Source of the DNA: Gnetum montanum
Taxonomy: Eukaryota > Streptophyta > Gnetopsida > Gnetales > Gnetaceae
Direction of reading: 5' to 3'
Assembly (NCBI GenBank): GCA_015680685.1
Contig: MNCI01037820.1
Span: forward strand, 870,530-934,529
DNA length: 64,000 nucleotides
Program-made: the position numbers and the translations under genes
Notes under the pieces: generated by a model
Told to the model about the DNA's origin: nothing
What the model saw: only the letters and a program-made list of their open reading frames with translations
Databases searched by the model: none
In this document: positions 23,561-34,719 of the stretch, one piece after another
Position numbering within the stretch: position 1 is the first letter of the stretch
Layout: every line of letters begins with the position of its first letter

Positions 23561-24736
23561 GATCGTTTGACCATCAATGCTACTAATGCACATTAGCAGA
23601 ATACCTTCATATGATTTGCGACACAAGATGTCTCCTATTAATGTGTATTGGTGGGAACGTTTTTGTACGACGTCTTTTTGAGCATTTGTCAAGTGTTGTG
23701 GAGGGTTGACTCTTAGAAGATACTCTTTTATGTCATCATACCATTCTATTGTGTGTGTTGTACTAACAGATGCTACGGGTACTTCATTTAGAGTGTTAAT
23801 TACAGGTTCGACACAACTAGTTATAGAATTGGGTAATGCATGGAACATTTCAGGTATCATGTTTAGGGCTAGTGTGGCGAGTATATCAGCAATGGTATTT
23901 TTGCTTCTAGGGACGTGTTGTATATCTACTTCTACTAGTAGCCTCACTAGATGCTTGGTCAAATCACAATACGATTGCAAATAGAAAGCTTTGCATGCGT
24001 AGACCTTAGTGACTTGATTAATAACTAATTGCAAATCACCTCAGACTACAAGGTGTGATATTTCTAAAGTTAACGCTACTTGAAGTCATTTAAGAAGACC
24101 TTCATATTCTACTACGTTATTGGTGTAAGGAAAGTTTAAGCGGTAGGCGGAAGGTTGGATTTCTCCAGAGGGGTATGTTAAAATGGTTGCAGCGCTTCCT
24201 CCTTGAGAGGTTGAAGCTCCATCAAAGTAGAGGATTGCCTCATAATCATCAGGTATGGTGTCTATACTATTAACATTTTCATCTAGGAATTTAGGGTTTA
24301 TTGTTGCTTAATCGTATGTCGGCAAGACGGTTAGTTGCGTGGCTATTGCTTGACCTTTTGTGGAAGATTGAGCAACATAGTGCAAATCAAACTCTGTGAT
24401 CATCGCTTTCCACCTAGCTAATCTACTTGAATCATAGATGTTATTAGTGATGGCAAAGAGAACATTATCCTTACAAATGATGTAAACCTAGTTACGGAAG
24501 AGATAATGCCACCATTTCTTCAAGGAGAAGATGAGGGCAAGACATGATTTTTCTACGTCGTTGTATCATTGTTCATAGGCTATTAAAGTGTGGCTTAGAT
24601 AATATATAGGGATCTTGACTCCATCTTGACATTTTTGATAGAGCATGGGTGCGATGGATGAACCAAAAGTTGAAAGATAGATGTAAAAAGGTTTGTCACT
24701 TTGTGGAGGATAAACAATTGGTAGTTGGGCCAACTC
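23560..24736 (-). pseudogene. RNase H and second (archaeal-type) RNase H of element C
   Basis: Next to RT lies the usual Ty3/gypsy RNase H, vestigial: a Y-L-S-H-T-L and W-W-H-Y-L segment remain near 24490-24620. Further downstream a complete second RNase H follows, with F-D-G-A-S (near 24220), N-N-V-V-E-Y-E-G-L (near 24105), G-D-L-Q-L-V and a final R-S-K-N-x-x-A-D (near 23890). A second, archaeal-type RNase H is a hallmark of the Tat lineage. The catalytic Asp, Glu and Asp are visible. A few stops interrupt the frame (for example near 24737 and 24040). Confidence 0.8.
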
Positions 24737-25981
24737 TTATTTTATGTTCTCAAATGCTTCTTGGCATTGTTGAGTCCATTGGAAATGTACATTCTTTCGT
24801 AATAGATGTTGCATGGGACTTAACTTATTTGTCAACCTTTCGATAAAGTGTCTAATGAATTGCAGTCTACCTTGGAGGCTGCGTAGTTCGGTAAGGTTTC
24901 TTTGTGGTTGCATATTGGTTATTGCTTTAACCTTATTGGGGTCTACCTGTATCCCTGTTTTGGAAACTAGGAAACCAATCATTTTTTCCATTTTAACACC
25001 AAAGACACACTTTTTTGGGTTGAGCCTAAGGTCATATTTTAGACAATGTTTAAGCACTAAGTCTAAATCTTCTACATGTCGCTCAGTTGTTTTAGACTTA
25101 ACCGCTATATCATCAACATAATCATTGAGCAAATTGAGCATGTAATCACTAAACATGTATGTCATTGCTTGCTGATATGTAGCACCTGCATTTTTAAGGC
25201 CAAATGGCATCATTGTGTAACAAAATGTCCCCCAAGGTGTCATAAAAGTTGTCCTAAGTTGATGCTCTGGATTAATTCTTATTTGATTGTAGCCCGAAAA
25301 TCTATCCATGAAGGACAATAGCACATGCCCAGCAGTCGTGTCAATAAGTTGGTCAATACTAGGTAACAGGAAATCATCTTTTATAGTGGCTATATTGAGA
25401 TCACGGAAGTCAATGCATATGTGTATACTACCATTCTTCTTGGGGACTACAACAATGTTTGATACCCAATCGGAATAGTTGACAGCTTGGATGAAACTGG
25501 CTTGGTAGAGCTTTGTGATTTCAGTGCAGACTGCTAATGCCACTTCGAGTCTAACCTTTCTTGCTTTTTGCTTCACTGGTTTAATTTTTTGATCAAGAAT
25601 AATGTTGTGTTGGATGATCCGGGGGTCTAGTCTCGGCATGTCTGTATATGACCATGCGAACGTTTTTATGTTATCTTTTAACACCTGAGTCATGTCACCT
25701 ACGAGTTGCGGATCTAGTAAGGCACTTAATTTCAAGGTTTTGGTTTTGTCATTAATTATGGTAATGGGGATTTCAACCAGAGGATCTTCAGTGATATTGT
25801 TAGCTTCTAGATCTAGAGTTTTAGCTACGTTTTTAGGCCAATTTGACGTTTCTTGAGTGGAGGCTATCAAATTGGTATAGGTGGATGGATTTAGATCCAA
25901 AGATTTTGGGTGGATCGCTCTTTCTACATCTCCATATGGTCCACTGAGAGATAACATTGAGAGGATGTTGTTGGTGGCCAT
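24737..25981 (-). CDS. reverse transcriptase segment of element C, open over 415 codons
   Basis: This is the longest intact coding block in the window. Counting from the in-frame TTG at 25999, RT motifs are P-K-K-N-G (186-190), C-I-D-F-R-D-L-N (195-202), S-F-M-D-R-F-S-G-Y-N-Q-I (229-240), P-F-G-L-K-N-A (265-271) and the catalytic Y-V-D-D (294-297). Both active-site aspartates and D232 are retained. The first ATG is at 25981, but the frame also continues upstream to a 3'-splice-site-like sequence at 25993-25995. In Ogre-like elements this exon is joined to gag-pro by splicing, so a separate start may not exist. The stop at 24737 separates it from RNase H. Confidence 0.85.
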   Translation of the reverse strand: MATNNILSMLSLSGPYGDVERAIHPKSLDLNPSTYTNLIASTQETSNWPKNVAKTLDLEANNITEDPLVEIPITIINDKTKTLKLSALLDPQLVGDMTQVLKDNIKTFAWSYTDMPRLDPRIIQHNIILDQKIKPVKQKARKVRLEVALAVCTEITKLYQASFIQAVNYSDWVSNIVVVPKKNGSIHICIDFRDLNIATIKDDFLLPSIDQLIDTTAGHVLLSFMDRFSGYNQIRINPEHQLRTTFMTPWGTFCYTMMPFGLKNAGATYQQAMTYMFSDYMLNLLNDYVDDIAVKSKTTERHVEDLDLVLKHCLKYDLRLNPKKCVFGVKMEKMIGFLVSKTGIQVDPNKVKAITNMQPQRNLTELRSLQGRLQFIRHFIERLTNKLSPMQHLLRKNVHFQWTQQCQEAFENIK

Positions 25982-25992
25982 GGTGCTCACTC

Positions 25993-26030
25993 CTGCCAAT
26001 TAAAACAGGAGCGAAGTAAGAGACACTCCC
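25993..26030 (-). promoter_or_regulatory. candidate 3' splice site before RT
   Basis: On the minus strand a pyrimidine-rich run, TCTCTTACTTCGCTCCTG, is followed by TTTTAATTGGCAG and then the RT exon. Ogre elements are known to splice out an intron between protease and RT. I could not identify the matching donor near 32.2 kb with confidence. Confidence 0.4.
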
Positions 26031-26039
26031 TTGATAGGA

Positions 26040-27860
26040 GAGTTACAAAGTGTAAACGAACATAGGATAATTAAGCTGTGCACTAATAAATTTTAGGAGA
26101 TGCGGTGGAAGTTATGGCAGTTTAAGGCCATACCAGGCCACATGTTAACTTGCCATTTGAACTGAGTGTATGCACTATTTTTAAATTTTAAATTTTTTTG
26201 ACTTTTAGACTCTATATTTAAATTTTAAATTTTCAAGTGGACAATAAGGTTGAGGAGATTTTAGAGTTTTATGAAATTTTATGAAATTTTCAAGTGTTTA
26301 TATATGTTTATTTATTTTCGTTGTTGATTTTCTACACTTTCCTCCTCTTTTCATAAGAGGTTCTGGGCCTCATCCCCTAAGGTAGGAATGACCAAGGATT
26401 TTTGGCAAGAACAAGGTGAAGATGACCTAAACAACAACATGCAACTACAGTAAAGTGAAATTAAAATAAGGAGAGGAAATGAGGAGAGGAAATAAAAGAC
26501 CATACCTTAAATTAAAGTTAAATTAAATTACTAGGGGAAGGATAGAAAAGGGAATTTTTTGAAGTAGGAGGCCTCATTTCTGCTAACATGAATCGTTGGA
26601 ACTTGGAGGATAGTGTGACTTGCAGTGCAAGCCAAGGCATTAGCATCAGTGTCACCATGATCATGAAAGACAAGGGCAAGGGAAAGCCAACCGGGGGCAA
26701 GGGAAGGAAGCAGGCAACCCTGGTGTTCACAGAGGAGAGTGAAGAGCTCCTCCAACGTCTCCCCTAAGTCAGAATTCCGACGTGGAAGAAGGCCCTGCAC
26801 AGGTAAATTCTTTGCCCCCAATTTTTCTGTATTTCTGCAAGTAGCGTTACCTAAGCTGAGAGCTTAGGATTTTTTGGGCTTGCGATTTGGGGCGTGAGTG
26901 CACAGGTTTTCAATTTTTCTTAGCGTTGTGGTTGCAAAATTTTTGGCTTTCTTGGCATTATTGTTGCAGGGTTTTGGGGGTAACGTGACTAAAAAGTTTG
27001 ACCTTGGAGCTAGGGTAGTGTGACCATAAAGATTTCATATTTTTAGAGAGCAACATGATTACAAAATTTTGATTTTTAGAGGGGCAAGAATGGCCAGAAT
27101 GGCTGTAAATTTTTAATTTCGAAGGGGGCAGTGCTCTTGAAATTTCAGTCCTGGGCATCATGGTTTTGCAAATTTTTGAGCTTTTTCCAGGGTAGTGTGA
27201 CTTGTAAATTTTGGGTTTTTTGGCTAATACAGTGTTACCTGCAAATTCTCAATTCTAGGGAACTCAACGTGACTTGCGATTTTTGGGTTTTAGTTCTTGG
27301 GCAGCATGACCATGGAATTTCATTTTTTTTGCCCTGCATAGCGTGACCTTGAATTTTAGTTTCTTTTGCCCTGGGTAGCCTGTGACCATGATTTTTCTAT
27401 TTTTTTTGCCCTTGGCAGTGCGTGACCATGAATTTCAGTTGTCCTGGGTAGTGTCGACTATGGGTTTTGGATTTTTGGGCTAAGGCAGCGTGACCTTGAT
27501 TTTTCAATTTTTCCTCCTTGGGCAGTGTGACCTGATTCTCAATTTTTCCTCCCTGGGCAGCGTGACTATGGGTTTTGGATTTTTGGGCTAAGGCAGTGTG
27601 ACCTTGATTTTTCAATTTTTAATCTTGGGCTTTTCGTGAAGATGTTCAATGATTTCTAGATTTTAAATTGTTTACATTGTTTTTCTGGGATTTTAAACAT
27701 GGATTTGCTCTAAAACCAATTTCAATGTACCTTAGTAAGCATAAGATTACACTTCTTCTCATGGGGTGTTACATTTGTTTATATGATTTTTTGGTTTTAT
27801 GTGATGTTGATCTATTGCTAGTTCTTGGATTTTCACTTACCCAATGTTTCGATTATTTGC
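26040..27860. other. region of element C between RT and the antisense gene
   Basis: No clear coding sequence is seen. From about 26980 to 27620 the plus strand has a degenerate tandem pattern: GGGCAGCGTGACC followed by a T-rich ATTTTTCAATTTTT stretch, with roughly 50-70 bp spacing. The GCGTGAC word is also abundant in the LTRs and the 5' leader of C. Confidence 0.5.
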
Positions 27861-27862
27861 AG

Positions 27863-30800
27863 GGGACCTAAATTTTCTCTCCTTGTTTTGGCCCCCTTGG
27901 GCCAGACACACCTCCTTATGACATACGAATTGGGCCCCATGTAATATGGTTTCGTCCTGGCGCTAGTTCATTCTTGTCATTTATACTACAAAATTTCAAT
28001 GTTGTCATATGGTCTCATCTAAGTGAATAGATTGCTCGTGATATTATTGAGACTGTTTTGCCCTAGGCTACACAGGACATGCTAGCCTTCATCACTGATA
28101 TCAATGAGGGATTGTTTAGAGTGGAGGGAGGTCCTGCTGAGGGTCCTATATCCACTTGTCATTTAACTTGTGTATGGGAGTTGCCTGCTTGTAGTCATTA
28201 CAACAGTAGCAACACACTTTTCCTAGCTCTCCATGTGCATACCTTATTTTAGAACCCACCCGGGATGGTATACAAAGTGGACAAGTGTGCTCCTCTGTGA
28301 CTTACTTTAATTTGTGATTTGTTTTTAATTCTATGTCATCATCTAAATGAAAATGTTGTTTTCCCTATGTAGGCCCCATTTTGATGAATATGGGATGCGT
28401 GATAATGATGGTGGGCTTACTTTAGTGCGTATAGCGCTAGAGACTTTTATGGCGGGCCCCATTCTTCGTGTCGCAGTGTTAGACCAGACCAAGATGACCC
28501 TTGTTAACTCCCACAAGTAATTTTCAAGAGCCTTTGATCATTGCCAGGCTTACAGTTGGTTACATAAGGATTGGTCTCCTAATGGGCCAATCTTTCCTCA
28601 AAGGATTAATCTTGCACCCACCTTGCCTTCACTAGTCACAGATGGTAGGTGACCACACCTTAGGCTCCATTTTTCTTTTTTGTTGTATCATTGTGTGTCA
28701 CATCCCTTTTCTAACTTTTTTTGCTCTATTTTTCTTTTTTAGTAGTCATCCCCCCTAAAGAAGTTACTATTACTATAGGGCATACTGAGGCTACACTTTT
28801 TACAAAGTACAGGAAGGTAGAGCAATCACAAAGGTGGTTACAGAAGCAAGCTTCTAATTTAATAATTAGTTGCCTCACCCAGGCTGGTTTAATGGACTTG
28901 TTTATAGCCTTGACTCCTAGCATTCTAACTATTGAGATGGTTATGATTGTTGACTCTTTCAGTGGTGATGCTTCTCGGTTTACCACATGGGTTCAGGGAG
29001 TGAAGGTATCATTCCACCTAACCAGTGAGTTTCTTTTTGATTTTTTTGGTGTTCCCATGGATGGTGCCACAGTAGCCGTGGACAGGGCAACTAAGGATGG
29101 ATAGGTCATAAGGAAACTTGAACAGTGATTGGGTTTGTCCAAGGGCCCCAAGGGATTTGCCATGCGAGAGGATACCTGATCAATGGAAGTGAACTTCCTA
29201 TATCCTCTCTTTCGGGCATAGGCGTTTTCCAAATCTATTTCTCAAGGAAGAGTCCTTGGGATTGAATTTACGCGTGTGATGCATGCAGTTTTGGAGATAG
29301 TCATGCAATATAATTAGGCACAATTTCTAGGATTTGGCCTTTGTGGGAAAATTATCAAGTTACGTACAACCATCCATGCAAAATCCCACTTCACCTTTGC
29401 TTTCTTTGTGGGATACTTGCAAAAGTTCACTAAATTCCTAGTAGTTCATGAGGATAACCACCATATTTTGAGGGACCATTTGCAATTATCCCACCCTTGG
29501 ATTCATCACTTATATAGCACCACTAGATCCCAGGACCTGTCGGAAGACATTGGGAAGTCTGTATCGGTTACTAGTGAAGGTATGGCCAGCTGCTCTCATC
29601 ATTCCCATGATAGCTTGGGATTAGAATCACCCAGGCTATGCACATCTGTTAAGAGGGCTGAACGCTTAATTAGTGAGACTGTTGGAAAGTCCAAGGCAAA
29701 GGTGAAAAGAAAGGAACGTGTAAAGGAATCTACCCCAGATGTGAGACCCCCAAGGGCAAAGAAGATTCAATTTATATTGCCAGTTGAGGGTAAGTGATTT
29801 GTTTTATCGTTATATATTTGCCTTTTTCATTTATACGCTATTGGATATACCTATGAGCTATACCATACTAACTTTAAGGTTCTATTGTTATTTTAGAGGA
29901 GAGTCCGGAGAAGGAGAGAGAGGTCCTGGCTCTTATACTTGAGAAGGAAGGAAAAGAAAAGGAAGCAGTAATCGAAGAGGAAGAAATTCTTGCCACACAA
30001 GAGGAGGAGGGGACAAGCAATGTGGAAATGAAGCTTGTGAAGGCCTTGGATGCACTTATGCATTCAAGTGATGAAAGGGATGTCCTTGATGCTTTGTTTG
30101 ACGGATCTTTGCAGTTTGGTGATCCACCCGGGCTAGATAGCGAAGGTCTTTTTGGTATGTTCCTCTTTAGCTCAATCTAGATTCCATGTCTTTTTATTTT
30201 TATGCATTGTTCTTGACTATTTTGACCCTTTTGGGGTAGATGCTAGAATTCGTGAGGCACTTATATCCCGAGAGGCCATGTTAGGATCATAGGTTCCAAT
30301 TGAAGAAACCTCCCTTGCTCATCCCACATCAATTGACCCATTGAGGCCATGGCTTGAGATGCCTAGCAAGATGGATTTTGTTACGGGCATTGTTGATGAG
30401 ATGGTCACCCACTTGCAAGAAGCTCATCCTGAACTAGGTGCATGTACATTACATGTTATGCTAAGCATTTGGCTTTATTGTGTTTCTTTGTGTTTGTTTT
30501 CGATCAGGTCTAATTTATGTGTGCACTTGCAGGCACCAAACTCGAGTGGGATCGTTCTAAAGCTACCCACATTGATGCTCTTCTTGAATTGCTAGGGGAT
30601 ATTGACGAAGTCCCAAGAAAGATCTACGATGCAATTTCTGGTCGTGTCGTACAAAATGCCAAGACAGTTTGGACTTTAAAGCATTCGACTGAACATCTAT
30701 GGGATGAGGTTCATACACTGAAGGAGACACTAGCAAAAGAGAGAGAGGAGAAAAGGGATCTCTGGTCCTGTTATGACTTTGCTGTTGCTAGGTTGTCCGA

Positions 30801-31531
30801 TGATAGCACATGGCGCTCATCTGAAATTACTTATGCATGTTATTGGATGGTCTTGAATAGTAAGGTGCAGGCTACATGAGACTTAGCGGAGTAGAAGGCT
30901 TAGATTTGTTGAACAGGAAATGTCATGATTGGAAATCCTTTGCTGCCAAAATATGAAAGTGGGGCCAAGACCAAAAGGACCACAAGCATTAATACAAGAA
31001 GTGGTTGAAGGAAGAGTCAGTTGAACGTCACTGGGTGGAGATGTTCATCAATGGGTTGGGTTTGCAGTATTCTTATGATAGATTTTCTGAGTGCACTGAG
31101 GTGGAGGGATCTCTGGAGAGAATGATTACCACCACCTCTAGGGAGACCACTACAGGTGTGTTTTCTCTTGAGCACCCTACTTGGACCCTAGTGGACAAAG
31201 GCAAAGCACTCGCTGGCATTGATCTGGGCTTGGAGGAGGATTGGGCAAATGTGCCCAAGAAGGAGATTCTGTGGCATTTGGAGGCCAACTTGGGGCCTTC
31301 CTCACTTATGAGTGTTTTATTGTGGCATTTATTTTTGTATGATTTTATTATTTTTCATTGTTAGTGTTACTATTTTCCTATTTTTTGTGTTTATGACTTG
31401 CTTTATTACCCTTACTTGTTTTGTTTTGTTTTTCATTTTTCAATTTGTAGGGACATGTTAATGATGGGGCTGGCCCTAGTGGAGGAAGAGCAGCTGAGGA
31501 AGAGGATCTTGGGGATCAACCCCATTCATGA
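27863..31531 (+). pseudogene. antisense multi-exon gene relic inside element C (FCP1-like start, unknown remainder)
   Basis: This plus-strand gene lies opposite to the element. Exons inferred from splice sites and open frame are 27863 to ~28300, 28373-28644, 28746-29789, 29897-30154, 30240-30437, 30533 to ~31310 and 31451-31531. The introns between exons 2 and 6 all have GT-AG ends and phase 1. Exon 1 has an F-R-P-G-x3-F-L segment, then V-V-I-W-S and N-S-S-N-T-L and N-P-P-G, the layout of FCP1/NIF-type HAD phosphatases. The D-D-S-P-Y-K-type motif is lost. Exon 3 recalls plant 'transposon protein' or mobile-domain proteins; exon 4 is Glu-rich and exon 6 coiled-coil-like. In-frame stops in exons 1, 2, 3, 5 and 6 and one frameshift show it is dead. 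The source gene and first exons are unknown. Confidence 0.6.
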
Positions 31532-32063
31532 GCTTTGCATTAGTCAAGCTTAAACCGTTTGATGTTTTTTTTTTTGATTTTTAGATGTTTGATGGAATGT
31601 ATAAAGACTGATGTAATGGCCTAAATTTAATTGTGGTATAAAATGGTTGCATTCCTTCGTTACCTTGATGTTCTATGTAATTTTTTTGTTATTTTTCATG
31701 TTTTTTATTGTTTTTCCTTATTTTCTCGAATATATGTGTGCAACTAAATGTAACATAAATTTCTAAAGTGTAAAGCGAGATGTAAGGTAAATACTTGGAA
31801 AAGGAGGCAACGACCGTGCAAGAATTTAAATTGTAACTTGTAACTTGTAAGTGAAAATTCAATGTAAAATGATAGAGTTCGTAAATCTGTAACTTGTTGG
31901 TTCTAGTTTAAAGCCATTTCAGGCTTGGTACATCAGTTTAAAGTCTTGATGGACTGTTGCATCTATTATTAAAGAAAGGATTACCAGTTTTATGCCATGG
32001 TGGGCCAAAGGTAGTAATGTTTTCCAAAAGTTTTAAACGAAACTGGCCATTTCTGACTGTGGC

Positions 32064-32220
32064 TAGTTTAACGTCATTTCAAACATTGCGTAGTTTAACG
32101 TCATTTTGGACATTTCGTAGTTTAATGTCATTTTGTACATTTCGTAGTTTAACGTCATTTCAAACTTTTCATAGTTTAACATCATTTCGAACATTTCATA
32201 GTTTAACGTCATTTATTGAG
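32064..32220 (+). repeat. 27-bp tandem repeat, five units plus a partial
   Basis: Units of exactly 27 bp of the form TAGTTTAACGTCATTTCAAA plus CATTTCG lie just downstream (minus sense) of the protease frame of C. The AGTTTAA-x-GTCAT core resembles the AGTTTTAAGTCAT core of the 38-bp array at 22039. Looser copies extend up to about 31895. Confidence 0.9.
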
Positions 32221-33123
32221 TTGCTTTTTGATCCTTTGTAGTTTAACATGTGGGGTTGAGCATGTGGGTAAGATTTTATATTCACCTTCTCCTTCATCGG
32301 TGATATTAAAGGGTAATTCCAACCAAGAGATATCGATAGGAATGGTGCTTATGTTTGTATTGTCTAGTGTTTCTTCAGTTTTAGTAGGATTGGGAGTCAA
32401 CGTTGGAGTTATATTTTGAAGTATGCTCATGGTTCCTTGCTTAGGCTCAGCGAATTTAATTTCTGATTCCTTATTCACTCTAGGATTTGAGGAAGTAGGT
32501 GGTACTATTGCATCCCCATATATGATGATCTCACCACCCTCGTAAGGTAGGTGGAACTCCTAATGGATTGGAGAGGATACAGCTTTAAGTTGAGCCAGCC
32601 AGGGATGTCCTAGGATCAGATTAAATCCTAGCGTTTCATCAACTACTATGAATTCAGCTGATGTGGGGAATTGGTCCTCGGCTATGAAATCCAAGGTGAT
32701 CATATAGCTCACTCCAACACGGGAACCACTAAAGGATTTTAGGAAAGAGGTTGTCGTGGGCTGTATTTGTTCGGTAAATCCTAGTTTTTTGATGATGGAA
32801 AAAGGTATTACATTGGTTGCCATGCTATCATCAACAAGCACCCTACGTATCTTCAAATGATTAACCTGTATCATTATGAACATAGGGGTAGTAGTAACTT
32901 CTCCCATTTTCTCATCTAGCTTAATGTCCTTAGCGTGAAATTCTAGGGATGTAGTCTTCAATTCCTGAGGTTGCACGGATAATACTGCATGAATGGATGG
33001 TCCATCTACAGGAAGGTCCTCACTAATAGGGACTGAAGTTAACATACATACGAGAGCTTCTTGATGTACTGGCGAAGTCATTACTAGATCATATAGGCTT
33101 AAAGAAGTATTTTTTTGTTTCAA
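32209..33123 (-). pseudogene. aspartic protease of element C
   Basis: One minus-strand frame runs from 33123 to 32209 with a single internal stop at about 32559. The catalytic block reads V-L-V-D-D-S-M-A-T-N-V (near 32800-32835), where related proteins have D-x-G. The Gly is replaced by Ser through one G-to-A change (AGC for GGC), which should kill activity. The second conserved block, N-L-I-L-G-H-P-W-L, is near 32590-32620. The tail after the stop (32478-32209) keeps the frame and may extend to the missing splice donor. Confidence 0.8.
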
Positions 33124-33169
33124 AGCTTATGTGACTTGCGTCAACGCATTCGCTAAGTCTTTATCATTT

Positions 33170-33457
33170 GGGGCACCCTTGTCTGTAGAGATTTGGTCCA
33201 TTTGACCTAGCATTCATGTTTTCCATGGAGGGGTTTTTACTGAAGATGCTAGGTTTGGAACATGACTCATGACATTATCCTCATTTTGATGACTCGTACT
33301 AGGCTCATTAGTGGGCGGACCCATAGGAACAGCATTTAGCGATGTTGGTTTTGGTGGTCCCAATTTGTATTGATGGTTTTCCCTTTCCAAACGTTCTCTT
33401 GTTAGTCTATCGGCAAGATGTTCTCGCAAATGTCACGGGGGAAAGGAGGTGGATTGT
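33170..33457 (-). pseudogene. linker between zinc knuckle and protease of C, 3' side of the A insertion
   Basis: A short minus-strand frame (33429-33214), rich in Pro, Thr and Ser, continues the gag-pro polyprotein of C. It is cut at 33457 by insertion of element A; the other side resumes at 40137. Confidence 0.5.
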
Positions 33458-34532
33458 TCATGAGTGGCTAGGTATCCCTACACTCAACGATACGAATACG
33501 AGCGTTCACGCACGATCCAGTCGAACTCCGTGGATAGGCTAGTTGTGGTATCTAGATGGTTACACGTTGATCGCAGTTCGCTGTCTTCCCACCTAGACTA
33601 GTATTTGCTTTGTCACATATGGTTTAGTCCAGAGTGAGGTGTATGATGTGATCCTAAACTAATGCTACTCCTAGAGACAATGGAAGATAATATTGATTAA
33701 ACAAATGAGTAATAGGAAATGAGTCTAAGCTAACCTAAGTGTGATGAGTATCCATTCCTTAATCATCCGCACACATATTGGACCTCGTGCACGACTACTA
33801 CTGGGGTTACCAAGCATAGATCCTACGTACGTTGCTGGGTTACCAAGTGGTCACACTTAAATGCTCATGATTAAGTCGTATTGATTCTGCATTTAACAAC
33901 AGGAATAGTAAATGACAATAAAGAAATATTAACTAAGAAAGCAATAAATAACAAAAACAATTAACAATAATATTAAACAATTAAAACTAAGTGAATGCTG
34001 AAATGATGAAGTAATCTCGATCTTTATTTCTGGTCATGTGCACGTCCAAGTACATCACACTCGAATAAAGGTGTCGTACAATTACAAGCATCACACTGTG
34101 GGCATGCACTGGGAAAATAATCTAACTTCTATGGAAACAAACTGAAAGAGTCTAGCTAAAAATGACAAAAGGATGCCTAAATGAGGTGGAAGGCCCTCTT
34201 ATTTATAGGCTGGGATAGGTGGCTGCGTAAATGGGGCCATGTCGATGCAGGAAGGCTACGTCGATAGGCCCGCGTCAACGCGATAGCTACTTCGATGGGC
34301 CTGCGTCAACGTGGCCGTGTATACGCGGCCCCGTATACGTGGCCCATGCGATATTGCATATGCGATCTCACAACCCAAAAATATATAAGTGGCTGTAGTT
34401 TAGTGGTAAGAATTCCACGTTGTGGCCGTGGAGACTTGGGCTCAAATCCCAGTAGCCACATTGAAAGCCTTCAAGTTTTTGCTTTTATCGTGGGTGCGTT
34501 ATTGCAGCTATCAGCAAATTCATGACTCATCA
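33458..34532 (-). repeat. 3' LTR of element A (1075 bp)
   Basis: On the minus strand it starts TGATGAGTCATGAATTTG and ends CACTCATGA. U3 contains, in antisense, the tRNA-His sequence at 34389-34460. A TATA box CTATAAATAAG lies at 34198-34208, about 180 bp downstream of the tRNA. GTATACG and GCGATATTG palindromic words lie between. Confidence 0.93.
34389..34460 (+). tRNA. tRNA-His(GTG) within the 3' LTR of element A
   Basis: This is a full 72-base nuclear-type tRNA-His. The acceptor GTGGCTG pairs with TAGCCAC (one G-U). The anticodon stem CCACG/CGTGG closes the loop TTGTGGC with anticodon GTG. The A box is TAGTTTAGTGG. The B box is GGCTCAAATCC, one CpG transition away from the usual GGCTCGAATCC, and the T stem has lost one pair (TTGGG/CCCAG). 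The upstream flank has a TATA-like ATATATAA, and TTTTT follows at 34476-34480, as at plant Pol III tRNA genes. It is antisense to the element. It may be transcribable, but it is mildly damaged. Confidence 0.9.
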
Positions 34533-34543
34533 TACCCCCACGA
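34533..34543 (-). other. polypurine tract of element A
   Basis: On the minus strand TCGTGGGGGTA directly precedes the TGATGAGT LTR start. Confidence 0.85.
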
Positions 34544-34719
34544 CTGAATAAAAACTTGTCCTCAAGTTACAATGATTACACAGTGGATAGGTATGGGATT
34601 ATTAAATGGAAAAATGGGATGATGCCGCAGTGTGGGAAGAAAACAAAATATAGACACAACACATAGAAAATCCTATGATTATAAAATTAGTGGAACTCAT
34701 GTAGTTCCTGTTGGCGGTG

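Noticed and set aside
31957-32241. 94-codon frame with 9-residue repeats
   Set aside because: It is the translation of the 27-bp tandem array; the repeat period is a multiple of three by coincidence.
34389-34460. tRNA-His as a plastid or mitochondrial DNA insertion
   Set aside because: As I recall it, plastid trnH begins GGCGGATG and differs throughout. The sequence here has the GTGGCTG acceptor and internal boxes of the nuclear gene, and no organellar flanks.
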